Shown here piece after piece: positions 13,501-26,200 of a stretch of DNA of 64,000 nt (positions are counted from its first letter, which is position 1; each line of letters begins with the position of its first letter). The translations under genes and the position numbers were made by a program. Source of the DNA: Crambe crambe (lineage: Eukaryota; Porifera; Demospongiae; Poecilosclerida; Crambeidae); assembly GCA_963924555.1 (NCBI GenBank), contig OZ004587.1:6030075-6094074 (forward strand). The letters run 5' to 3'. The notes beneath the pieces are model-generated. The model saw only the letters and a list, made by a program, of their open reading frames with translations, searched no databases and was not told the DNA's origin.

Positions 13501-16500
13501 ACTGTAAGTTGCAAATTTATTCTTTCATGTAAGGGGATACAGGTACACAAAGCCAAAACAGGCTAAAACAGGCTGGTATGGGTGTCCTAGCAGCAAAAAA
13601 ATTTGCTTTTTGCACGGGTAAGGTGATGAAGTTACTAGCTATGCTATTGACTTACTTCTGAACTTCGAGAGGTCGATTCCTCCACGTTAGGCTTCTTCAG
13701 CTCTCAATACGGATTGTACCACGCAGATTGTATTGTTGCTATGGGGCGTGTCTAATCCCGGTTATGTAGTCTATACAATCTATAGCCGTGTTTACACGCG
13801 TGCCCAACCCGGGTTAAGATTCAATCCGGATTCCAATCCACCTAATTGATATGGGTTGGGCTACCCGGATTGGAATCTGGGTTGGTACCGTTCATACGCA
13901 AAGCGAATCCGGGTCGAATTCAGGTTAGAACCCCCGTGTAAACGGGGCTTAAGATACTATCTATGTTATAATGAGCTAAGCTCTAGATCATAGACATCTC
14001 GAACTCTAGGATTTTGGTCCATCTACCGGTAGACTCAACTTCAGATTCATCTGCATCCTTGACCTCCAAGTATAGCTCAACATTTCAAGCCTTGACTCAC
14101 TGATAAATCATTGGGGTGCTATGCTATAGTATTGGAGAACTATGCATCTCAAGAAACTTCTGTCCTTGCAAGAATGAACTCTTGCATTTATGCGTACATA
14201 CATAAAGAGAGAGAGAGAGAAAAAAAGACCAGGAACAAGTAGGCAAAGTGGGGCCATTTCGAATGGTGGGGCTATTCCGAAGGGTCAAATATTTTCAAAA
14301 CTCCACAAGCTTATGAGCTCTATTTTGAAAGATATATTCTAACTATTATAGTAGATTATATCCCCCAACATTGAGCTCAGAAGTCTCAGTAGTTTCAGAA
14401 ATATTTTGAACCTATGGCCCCACCGTTCCAAATAATCACCCTTTACCTTAAGGGAAAAAACATTTCCGTGAAATGAAAAAAATGTAGGGATGACCATTGC
14501 TCAAAAAAGTTGTACATCCAACTAACACAATCCCTACATTATACATAGCGTAGCCTACCGATTAACGATCAGAAGTTATTTCTCGCACCATATCGCCATC
14601 ACCGATGGTCGTCAAAGTCTCAAACAACAACCACAGGAAAGATAATTTCATCCGCTATAATTTAAAGTCATATCATAGACTATGGTCATATGAATTATTT
14701 TTCTCATAATTGGATAGAAACTATGCTGAATCTTTTATCGACCACCATTACCTATTTTCGACCACCCGTTGAAAATCATAATATCAATCATCGTCTGTTC
14801 CATTCTTTCTTTCAGTTTTGCTCCACTACATGTTAGGGCCCTTAAAAGATACTGTTATGCTATAAAATACATCATTATAATAAATTGTATAAAAAATGAA
14901 CGGATAAACCGCTTCACAATTTAACAGTGGAATGGAACTGGCTGCTGAAACTCTCCTTTTCGCTGGATTCAGGTGATACTTTTCAGACACAGTCTTCATT
15001 GGTCTGTGTTACATATTCTACAGAATCAAGTCATTATCTATCGATACAGTCCTCACTAAACTAGCTTTCGTAGCTTTTAGCGATCTTCCGGAGCCAATGG
15101 CGATGGGTAACATGAGCTAGTAACTTACTTTCATACTGCAGTCGATAAATACTTGCTGTTGAAGTCCTGTTTTCTCTCTACAGTCTAATCGCCAGCGTTG
15201 GCGAGGCCCATAGGGCTAATACAACTTTAATTGCACAGACACGCACTTTTATCACTCACCAGTTTACGGAAGTATCCGGAGAGAGTGTTTGTGGTCGAAT
15301 TCAATTCCTTTAGTTGTAGTGCTGAGATTTTCCCTTTACAGAAGGCACCTTGCACGGTACTAACTCCACTATAATTTTAATAGCAAATGCAGCTGCACGC
15401 GCGAAGCAGCTGCTACATTTTTGTGGTCTTTGATGTTGTGATAATCATGTTGTGGGCTGTGACATTTGTATTTCACACTTCCTGCCACTACTTCGAAGGT
15501 ATGTAGAGCTCCTCCTATTATAAGTGGCATGTTATGCGTAATAAAATTAACTGTCCATTAGTGCATGTCTGTAATACAGCCTTTGCTTTATAGAGCCTTT
15601 GAATGCTATTCATAGCTTGAAGTTATACTGTTCATTGAATATACAACAATTAGTAATGGCCTACTGAATAAGAATGGTGTGTTGGTATTAGCTATTAGCT
15701 AGCAGTAGTCCATCCAAATCTTTTACTATAGCTATACACACCAGTCACTATAGCAATGACAACCCTTGCCCATGGACCATGTCACTCTATAAGCATGGAT
15801 CATTCAGATACACACTTAAAAATATTGATTGACTACGTATTAATCATCATGGGACACTTTCAGACACGGATACCTCTATACCTCTGCCAGGCTTCCATGA
15901 AGCAAATCAAAAGGAAAACCCTTAGCTAACATTAAAAATTTCCATCCTTGATGGCTGCCCAACCAAGCAGGTAGCTACGAACAGAAACAATTTGTTGTAT
16001 TCAGAACTGTAAAAAACTGACATACAGCACCACCAATCTTTTAATACCCCAGGCCAACCCCAGATAAAGTTGATATTCTCTCTTGATAGGTACAGATGTG
16101 TATCACATACGTTGGATACTATTATGTTTCCTGGGAGTAAGATTTTCATCCAATTGAGCAAGAGTTAGCTACACTAAAGATGCTATAGGTTCCTGAATCA
16201 GAATGCCCTATCTCTCTTTGAACTCTATCACAGAAGAGCTACTACCACACTTTATGTCTGTACTCCTTTTTCATGGAATCGGGAATACCAGTTTTCTCTC
16301 TACATTCTATCATTTTTCTCCTTCATCAATAATGAAACACTGTGTGGTTCACTAGGACAAGTGATAACAGATCCTGCCTCCCCTTCCCTCCGACTTGTTG
16401 GCTGTGGATATTTTAGAGTACATTCATCATGATTTCAGCAATCTTCACCAGTCGCACTCTTTTATTCAATGAAATCAGAGTCTCTCCATGACTTGCACTA

Positions 16501-19500
16501 TCATCAGGAGAACAGTGTTGGAGTGAGCAGACATGACCATGCCCTCTACCAAAGCTCTAAAGCTCCACTGGAATCACTCCCTGTGGTATTGGAGATGTGG
16601 CATCATGCAACTTCCAACGACATTGATCTTCCAGGTAAGTTAGCTGTTTGAGAAATGTAATTAAGATTCGATTTCTAGCTCACTGACACATATAGCTGAA
16701 AATGGTTGGATGGAAAAGTCCAAAGTGTCTTAGACGTTCCTGAAAATATGGCAAGAGTTCAGGAGATGTTGGATTATGTTTTCAATGGGTGTGGCTAAAA
16801 ATTGACAAGCATACAAATGTGGACCACGATGCAAGCATTACAGCACAGGATCCAGCTAGAATCTGAAGTGTCCACTGCTAGAAACGAAAATTCTAGCAAG
16901 AAACGAGACACCTGCATAGTTTCTGTTTTTCGACTACAATTTATGACGTCATCGCTACTACGTGTAATTGCAGCGAGCGAGCGCAGCGAGCGAGCTGACT
17001 CTCAGGTCATGACTCATAACAGAAGTACTTATATAATTATATAAATTTATATAGTAATTAATTATATAGTAATTAATATATTATATATTATATATTATTG
17101 TCATTAGTATTATTATAATATATTATATAGTAATTAATTACTATATAATTATATAATTATATAATTATATATTTATTGGCGAGCGAGCGAAGCGAGCGAG
17201 CCACACATTAGTGATGTAAATTGAGATTCGCGATATATATATGTATATATATATATATTTATTCTTATAGACCACGCCCACTAGTACATTTTCCCCATAG
17301 ACGAGCCGTTGCATATTCAACGGTTATATTCAACGGTCTACTGCGCATGTGCAGACTAGCCTAGTAACCATTTTGGCCGACATTTCTGAAGATGATAGGC
17401 AAGCTTAATTGAATCTTACAGCGGTTTGTCGAAGTGCATTAGTTGTTTGTAGGGTCCTGTAGGCTGCTAGGCTTATCTAAAGTGCTTCGTGGTGAGTATT
17501 ACAGGTTCTCATAACGCTTCCTACAGACGTATGTTTATATGATGGCTATAAACACTCCTTAGACTTGTTAGTTGTGATATATGTAGTGCACTGTAAGAAT
17601 AAATCACTTATTACACTCGTCAGCTGTGAGATTAACCAAGCGCTAGGTTTGTAGTCGAATTATAAGCACGAGGCCCGAGGGCGAAGCACGAGGCCCGAGT
17701 GCTTATAATTCACTACAAACCGCACGCGCGCGGTTAATAACTATTTTATAGCCCGCGGAGTGTACTACGCATGCTCAGTGCTTCTGTCTCTATAGCGATG
17801 TAGCTACTTTTTGGCTGCTTACAAGAATATGGCCATCCCACTTCAACGTCGTGATTCATACGGTACCGAACTATCTTTCACTCTATAACCCACCCACTCG
17901 CTGTGCTTTAACTTCCTCACGTAAGGTAGGGGCACAGCGTCATAATTATGGTTGGACCCTGAATGGCAAGTAGGGCAGCTAGTGCAGAATACCAGCCACG
18001 CGGTTACACAGCTCGCAAGTTCTGCCTTTTATGCTGGCTACTTTCTGAAAAGCTTGTTGGGTTTGAAATGTGGAATGTGGTCAATGAATATCATTATAGC
18101 GTGTGCACCGTGTTCAATGATAAAATTCTTTTCTGAGAGTAGTTAGTATAAGGACAGAACTCTATACTGTCACATACTCACCTTTCAGTCTAGTCACAAC
18201 TCCTTAAAAGTGCAATATCAACTTTGCAGAATCTATATCTAACTTTTCCCTGTAAACACCACCCCAGGCTATGATTACATGCACTGTATCACATTTATAA
18301 ATCCATGTAAATTGGACCGTTACCATGGCAACGGGCTATAATAAGTCTTATATATAATAGTTAGACAACGAGACCTAGGGATCTAAGTTATTTAGAGACC
18401 CGAGGGCCCTGGGCTGTAGCGACCCGAGCGCAGCGAGGGCGCTACCAAGGGCCCGAGGGTCTCTAAATAACTTAGATCCTGTTGGTCAAGTTGCCTAACT
18501 TATTTAGAACATAGCAACATAGTTTTGGAACTTAGAAAGGCTTCAAATGAATCGCTAAAGTTTAGCTAGTCAGCCATGAAAGCTTCGTGCACCGAAAATC
18601 CAGCAGCTGAAAATCACCAGAACTAAGGTAGGCTTTCTAGCTTATACGCTTGAAAATATGAACTAACTAAGCTTTCTACGCTGCCTTCGGTACCTTGTTA
18701 CTCTTTTCTAGGCTTTAGTTGGTACTCACTAGTGTCAGGAGGCGAGAAACTAGCTTTCATCATTTTTTGACAAGTCTTCTGACACACACCATAGATGTAC
18801 TAGACTACGTACACAGGATTGGAAACAGGTCACGTGCGCCCATAACGACAATACTGACAATCCGTGTAGGCAGCTGTTCGTGCTAAATTGCCCCAAACAA
18901 ACAGGGGAGGAGAAGTAGTATGCCAAATTTCTGCTAAACTATAGCCAATTGGTAAGTTCAAAGAATGCAAAGAGTGGGCTAGTATAGTGCTAAACAAGCA
19001 TAGTTCTTAAAAAGGCTGGTTTCTCAAGTGTTAGAGGGTATAATTGCGAGTAACAATGGTAGTTCGACTTTGTGGACCTCTGGAGCTTGGATGTTAAAAG
19101 TATAGTCTCTTTTTCCCCACTAATCTGTTAGGTAGTGATCATTTATATGTACATATGTACTTTTTAAAGGTGCCTGTAAAAAAATCATGTCAGATGTTAC
19201 TGTTTCTTCAGATTACCCATGGCTGGCTGTCAAGAAAAGCTATAGTAAAGAAGGATACTATAATGTAACAACTAATACTGTCACTTTACACATATTTCCT
19301 TTCATATTATAATAAAAAAATGATAATAACAAGTACTGATAGTGCACTGCTGAACATCCAATTATCGAGAGATTTGTTGTGATATACTTGTTTTGAGGGA
19401 TCAAGATGAAGAGTAAAGCTGCCCCAGTGTATCCTTTCCTGCCCCTGATACAAGAAGGTATCTCATCTCCTCATATAAGAACAACAACATAGTGAAATGG

Positions 19501-22500
19501 CTTCTTAAACCATCAATGGCAAATGGCATGCCATCTCCAGCCCTGCACAAAATTAAAACTACTTGAGTACATATGGTCAACTAGTATCTTTCATTTTATA
19601 CCAAAAGTAAGGCAGCTAGACTTCTATTTTAGTAGTAGGAGTGCCACAAAACTTTTCAGTCACCTGTTTCCACGTTTTTCTTCCATAGCAACAGTAAATA
19701 GACTAAACTGATATGATAAACTACTACAGCTATAGGTCATTGAGCCTTTTCACTTATAATCATAATTATTGCTGCGCTAAATACCTTGCCTTTCACCCTC
19801 TTTCTTATTTTGTGGAAGATTTCTCTGTTCGCCAGGTACCTACACGGATGGTCTAGAAATTCTACACGCGCATGCCCTGTTTCCAATCCTGTGTACGTAG
19901 TCTAGTATATCTATGCACACACCCACCAGGCGGGGTTGGTTGGTTACTATGGATTCATAACAATATTTCTAATTGCTGCCCACCACAGGGTACTAAATGC
20001 CTAACCGTAGGTTTACTAAGTGCCCGGGACACTTAGTAAACCTACTGTTAGGCACTTAGTATCCCTGTGATGCATTATGAGGTTTAGAAGATCTGATTTT
20101 GTATTGTGAATATACAGAGCTGTGTTCTAAATATACTTATTATGTAGTTAGCTACTGAGCATGTCCCATAGAGAATAGTAGTATCACAACTAGGGTGATA
20201 TTTTACCATATTATCGCGTAGTCATATCGCGTAGTCATATTACGTCCCCCTGGGCAATCTTTGCATAATGATTTATTTTATAGCCATGATAATATATATA
20301 AGTGAAAAACTAGACTATACTTCCTTTTCAAGAGTTAAAAAAATAATTCTGCTGAACTTCTAGGGAAAAAAATCCAGTAGCTAATTATACTATGGCAATG
20401 TGCAATTTGACAACGAGTAGTAAAAACATTTGACAGCAAGTGAAGCAAGTACAGCTATACCTTACTCCTTAGCTAGCTGCTGTAGTAAGTGGTAGTTCAG
20501 CCTGGCAGCGCGGTTGGTAAAGGGTCTGGCCCACGAGACTAGCTGCATACAGAGGAAGCTGTAATGCTAGCCACAAAGCACTTAGCGCTTACAATAGACA
20601 CTTATAAGCCTAGTGTCTACAATCAGAAACGAAATGCTGTAGAAATCAATTATAACTGTAACAAGTCAAGTTCACTCACCGAATAAACAAAACGAATCCA
20701 ACGGCCTGAAGGCACCACGCATGCTCAGTAGTTACAGTGAATTGCAATAGCGTTGAGAAATTCCGTCAAGCGTGACGACCTCTTACAGTCAATTGCAGAC
20801 ATTCCGTATGAAGCATATGGTTTGTGCGTGCCATAAATAGAAGTGTTGATAGGCCTAAATTTGTATGGCACGCACAAACCATACGCTTCCGACGGAAATT
20901 CGAACGGAGCTGCAATTGACTGTAAGAGGTCGTCACGCTTGACGGAATTTCTCAACGCTATTGCAATTCACTGTACATAATAAATTGATTATTACGTAGA
21001 TACCGTGAAATATCACTCGTCTGATTGGCTGGTATTCTCACTCGTGCCTGCGGCACTCGTGTGAATACTAGCCAACGGACTCGTGATATTTCACGGTATC
21101 AATGTGATAATCTATATGTACGTCAATAGCTAGCGGGCATAATTAATAATTTTTTTTTTAATTTATTTATTTATTTTTATTATATATAATGGAATTCGAT
21201 TATACTATTTTTTTAACATTATAAACATTCAAACTCTGCTTATTATTCTCAGCTAACATGATAAAAATTCAATAGAATTAGTTCTCATAAAATTAGCTTA
21301 TGAAACAAACCACCAACATTTCGACCAGAATACTCTAGCCTTCATCAGGGTGATACAAAAAATGCACACAGAAACGTCCTTATATAGCTACGCTCGTTAT
21401 CTAGACAACGCACATGCATACGCCTATGGATATTATATTATAGCATGCCAATACCTGAAGTCATAAACACTAGTCCAAGTCATGGCACTCCGTCTAGAGA
21501 GGGGGGAGAGTTGATAATTAATAATACGCATGCGCACGTTCGTTTGACCTTTGACCCCACAAATGAAACATGCCCATAGCACTTAGAACAAACAGCTTGA
21601 GCTTATTGTTTTCTACAGCATTTTGTCATAGAGGTGCTAGGCGCTTGGCTTTCTAAGTGCTTGTGGTAAGCATTATACAGCCTCCTATGTATGCAGCTGC
21701 AATATCTTAGTAAGTCAAAGTACAAATGACTTTCACCAACTGCTTCGCTCGCCGATTGAATATGTTACACGAACATACCCTAGTCTATATATATCTCGAG
21801 CTCCCGTTGACATGACCAGAGAGTGGCTCGCTTCGCTCGCCAAATATAGGTCTACACTCCAAAATGCCCCTGGCGTACGTACGTGTCGTGCAATAGTAGC
21901 GCCCTGCGCGTGCATTTATGCGCATGCTCCAATTGTAATTATAGCATGGTGGATAGTAGGGCTAGGCTTATCTAAGTGGATTGTAGACACTAAACATATC
22001 TAAGTGCTTTGTGGTAAGTACTTAGCTTTCCATGCATGCAGCTGCCTGCAGCAAAAGCACAAATGAACTATCAGCTCAACATTTCTACAGCCTTTTGGGC
22101 AGCAGGCACATGCACAAGGCTTATCTAAGCGGCTTGTAGGCACTAGGCTTATCTAAGTGCTTTGAGGAAAGCATTACAGTTTTCTACCTACATATGCAGC
22201 TGTAAGTAGTAGTTGTAGCTTATTTAATACATATAAACTAAACAGCAAAATCTTCTAAAGAGTTGTAGCACTAAAGAATACTTGCTTGCTCGCTCGCTGC
22301 CAACTGAATGCTGAACATTGCCCTAGTTAATTACGTGCACTGGCGATTAGACTGTCTAGAGCTTAGTTTTCTCCATTTCCATTTCTTAGACTCCGTTTAC
22401 GTTTGTTCACTACCGTAGACTTTCCGTATACTAAGTAGTCGATAATACGGCTGACAATAGATGCTGGTCGATAATCGGTAGCCTACGCAACTCTATGATC

Positions 22501-23160
22501 TGAATCTACCCGATGTACATGTAGGGATTATTTGCTGGATATACTGATCCCATTTCCACTCCCTACCCTTGTTTTGAGCAATGTTCATCCCTACATTTTT
22601 TCATTTCACGGAAATGTTTTTTCCCTTATCATAATTATTATCGATTTTCATAACTACAGCTGTTCTGTACTCATCAAGTGTTATAGAGCATAGGCGGAGG
22701 AAGATGATTTTGAGTATGGGGGCAATACTGACAAGGTTATCTGTAACGCGCGGCCGGAGGCTGCTGCGAGGGGGAGGGTGCGGGAGGGGATGTGCCCTCT
22801 CCCACGCAAAGCGCGAAGCTTTATGCCCATTTCATACTACAATAAGCCAAACAACAATTTTAATATCAATAACATTTCCATGAAACGAAAAAATGTAGGG
22901 ATGACCATTGCTCAAAAAGTAAGGAAACAAGTGGAAATGGGATCAATCTTTGTTCTGTATATCCAGCCAACAATCCCTACATATATGTCAGATAGCTTCA
23001 GATTATAGTGTATACATATATGTAGGGATTGTTGGCTGAATATACAGAACAAAGATTGATCCCATTTCCACTCCCTTACCCTACTTTATTGAGCAATGGT
23101 CATCCCTACTAACTTTTTTTCATTTCACGGAAATATTTTTTCCCTTAGCTACTTGTTCCT

Positions 23161-23223
<63 letters not shown>

Positions 23224-26200
23224 CATCTCTCTCTTTATGTATGTACACATAGCTAAATGTATTAATATGTCACACCCGTATTTTGTATGGGGGCAATACC
23301 CCTGTAGGAGTGATATGGGGCCCCCCGTGATATGGGGCCCCCCCGGCCGTATATCACTAGTGAAATGGGGCCCCCAGGGGGGCCTCATAGCACTAGTATT
23401 TTGGGGCTCCCCCGATGAAATAGGGCCCACGCACGCGTGCTGGCAATCAGCTGGGAATAGCTATGTCAGTATTCCTACACAGCCATCAAAGAGTACTTTA
23501 CAGGTGTAGTGTATCCTGATGGCTATGACAAGCAGTCTAAGAATGGTCTTAGAAAGAGGAGGAGGAAGATCCAGCAGCATATAAAAATTGCTATAGACGC
23601 TAGACTGATGTGTTGATTTGGTGGGCAGAGCTTCTTGGAGTTAGCCCCTGCCCTGTTCATCTAGGCATGCATAGCTAGCTGCCATGAGTTTCAGGGGGCT
23701 AACCATGTGAGGTAGGATGCCATTGACTTGGGCTAGCTGGCATGCATTGCATACAAGAGTCAAAGATACATAGCTAGTTTCTATGTAGATTCCTCATAGC
23801 TACAGTATTCTAATGGTGTGTTAGTCAGTTGGAGTATTATAACCACGATTGAGTGTAAATTTTCTGACTTGCTTCATAGACTCTGTGATGTTGACCATGC
23901 AGACTGAGACACTTTTCTAGTGTCGTGTGACACAGCTTACTGAGTAGAAAATAGGGAACCTCACCTAGCTAGATAGCTATTTTGTGGTAGAACTATCCAA
24001 TTGTGGACCAAGAATCAAGATGACATTTTCTCATCTAGCACGCGATATATAGCTAGAGTTTCACCACGCTTCTTCCATGCTTCTTCCAAGGTGATTTTTA
24101 TAGCTAGACTGGAGAAAACCACCAATATCTCTCTCGCATCCATGCAGTGACAATTCTTCAGCCTTGAGGATTTCATTATTCACTGAGGGGGGACATTATG
24201 TCCTAGGGGGACATTACTCACTGGTGAAATTGTCCACTGGGACATATTTTGGGAGGACAATTAATATTCAGACACCATCACAGTTAGCTACACTGTAAAG
24301 TTAAGCTTTTATTTTGTTAGGAAGCTTGGACAATTGAGGGAGCCCCCATATCACTGACTGGTCCCTATAGCAAAAGCTTTTATTTTGCTAGGAAGCTTGG
24401 AAAATTGAGGGAGCCCCATATCACTGACTGGTCCCTATAGCAAAAGCTTTTATTTTGCTAGGAAGCTTGGAAAATTGAGGGAGCCCCATATCACTGATTG
24501 GGCCCTATAGCAAAAGCTTTTATTTTGCTAGGAAGCTTGGAAAATTTAGGGAACCCCATAGCTATCACTGACTGGTCCCTATAACAAAAGCTTTTATTTT
24601 GCTAGGAAGCTTGGAAAATTGAGGGAGCCCCATATCACTGACTGGTCCCTATAGCTTTTATTTTGCTAGGAAGCTTGGAAAATTGAGGGAGCCCCATATC
24701 ACTGATTGGTCCCTATAGCAAAAGCTTTTATTTTGCTAGGAAGCTTGGAAAATTGAGGGGGCCCCATATCACTGACTGGTCCCTATAGCCCTAGGAATAC
24801 GGGGACTATGGGGTCCCCATAACCCTAGTTGCATGGGGCCTCCCCAGCCTTAAATCTCTAGTGATTTGGGGATGGGGGGCCCCAAAATCAGGGGGGCCCT
24901 ATTTCACTACTACACCCCCGTTCCTGCAAAAGAACGGTGCAAATGCCCATGGTTCCTCCGCCTATGTAGAGGCAGCTGGGCCAGCTGCTCTAAACTATTG
25001 TCATGGATATTGATAATGCATGCAGTTGTGGTTCATTAAGGTTCCCATGGATACTGTAGTGACCCATATACGTACGTATTATTCATGGATCAATAACTCA
25101 TTATTCACCAGAAACCCTGAGAGTATAGCTATGTACTTATTGAGACCACATAAATCTCCGTACTATTCCATATACATAAGAAGTGATAATTATTTAGTGA
25201 TTCTAAGCAAATTTCTCACCTATGAATATACTGGCAGTGTGTACTTCAGTGCTTGTATTGTCCATAATATGGGGTACTCTACATTCATAGGCTCCAAGTG
25301 GTGTCGTGGCATTATTCCTGCGATTCAGACGAACTTGGAGAGTGTAGCCAGTCCTAGTCAAGTCTCCATTTGGATTGGCATTTGAACGAGGGACAATGGT
25401 TCCATCAGGGAAGTGCCACTCCCCCACATTTCCCCCATCTCTACTTCTACAGCAGTTAGTATTAACATTGGAAGTGTTACACACAAGAGAAGATCCAGGA
25501 TCAGGACTACCACGATTACCAACCCCAATATCAGTGATGAGTACAGTGTCACCTGATAGATACACTACACCATTCAAGCTGAAGTACAGTCCTGTGCTAG
25601 GAGTAGTTAAAATACCTGGATGGAATAATTAAGCTACATAGCTAATTATTCCCTATAGCTAGCTCGTACAAGATTCATAGCACAATTTTGGCTTATTCAT
25701 GTACGTAGCTAAGGTTCAAAAAAGTTCATGAACAAGAGAATTTATTCCTTATAATTTCAATAACCACATCACCCAACTTAAGCTAACTAGCTATGGCCCT
25801 ACTTCACTCCACTCCCTGTGAGGGGCTGGATAATAAGCAGTGGCGTATCTAGAATTTGAGCTAGGAGGGTGCTAGATAGAGAATGCGCGCGTAAGCGCGC
25901 GCGAAATTTTTTCGAACCACGCCCACTTTTGATTAATCACATCCTCTTTATTATACCCAGATGATGGCCTAAGTATTAGCTACCCTACTTTACCAGCGTA
26001 CAGGATCAGAAGTGAGGTGCAGGCTGAATAAAGAAGCACAGAAATTTTAGATCGAGATGTGCATTATTTAGGGTAAAAACGTGCCGGGCGCATGCGCCTC
26101 ACCGATGTGATTATTGAACTCTGACCCAATGCTGCTCTTTCTGTGAGTGTAATATTAAACTGCTTGCTAGATGATCAGCTTTAGGATAGATAACTATAGA

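Larger units (their letters stand above)
14449..22628. mobile_element. Possible 8.2-kb composite bounded by AGGGAAAAAACATTTCC inverted ends
   Basis: The left end AGGGAAAAAACATTTCCGTG and the inverse of the right end agree over the first roughly 60 bases. They agree again in a later block (AATCCCTACAT ... GTAGCCTACCGATTA) and are bordered by TA. A short relative lies at 22871-23142. No open frame longer than about 80 codons was found between. It could be one large decayed element filled with other insertions, or two separate short elements. Confidence 0.35.
22689..24966. mobile_element. 2.3-kb DNA element with 5-bp target duplication
   Basis: Ends CATAGGCGGAGGAAGATG and the inverse of GGTTCCTCCGCCTATG, flanked by TAGAG on both sides (22684-22688, 24967-24971). 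It holds a nested short element (22871-23142), a CT tract, two GC-rich blocks of GGGGCCCC-type sequence (23283-23430, 24790-24905) and a seven-unit minisatellite. No transposase frame. 5-bp duplications occur in hAT5-type elements; family assignment tentative. Confidence 0.65.
11052..25219 (-). other. Copy A expanded intron (14.2 kb), transposon-filled
   Basis: The intron between the Ig exon and the first EGF exon. The same intron in B is 721 bp (50968-51688). About 1.1 kb next to the EGF exon (11052-12138) aligns with B apart from two small insertions. 12139-22630 has no counterpart in B, and the flanks carry a near-match of 9 bp (ATTGTTATC / ATTATTATC). 22631-22688 again matches B, and 22689-24966 is a separate insertion. 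No open frame above about 80 codons and no host exon was recognised inside. Parts are listed separately. Confidence 0.7.

Noticed and set aside
15922-16161. 79-codon minus-strand open frame as a gene
   Set aside because: No recognisable domain, no splice or paralogue support, and typical chance length in AT-rich DNA.
23096-23509. Open frames on both strands rich in Ser-Leu or Glu-Arg
   Set aside because: They are translations of the (CT)n tract and the GGGGCCCC block within a transposon.
24302-24790. Regular repeats suggesting a CRISPR array
   Set aside because: Units are contiguous 70-bp copies with no unique spacers, in animal DNA; a minisatellite.
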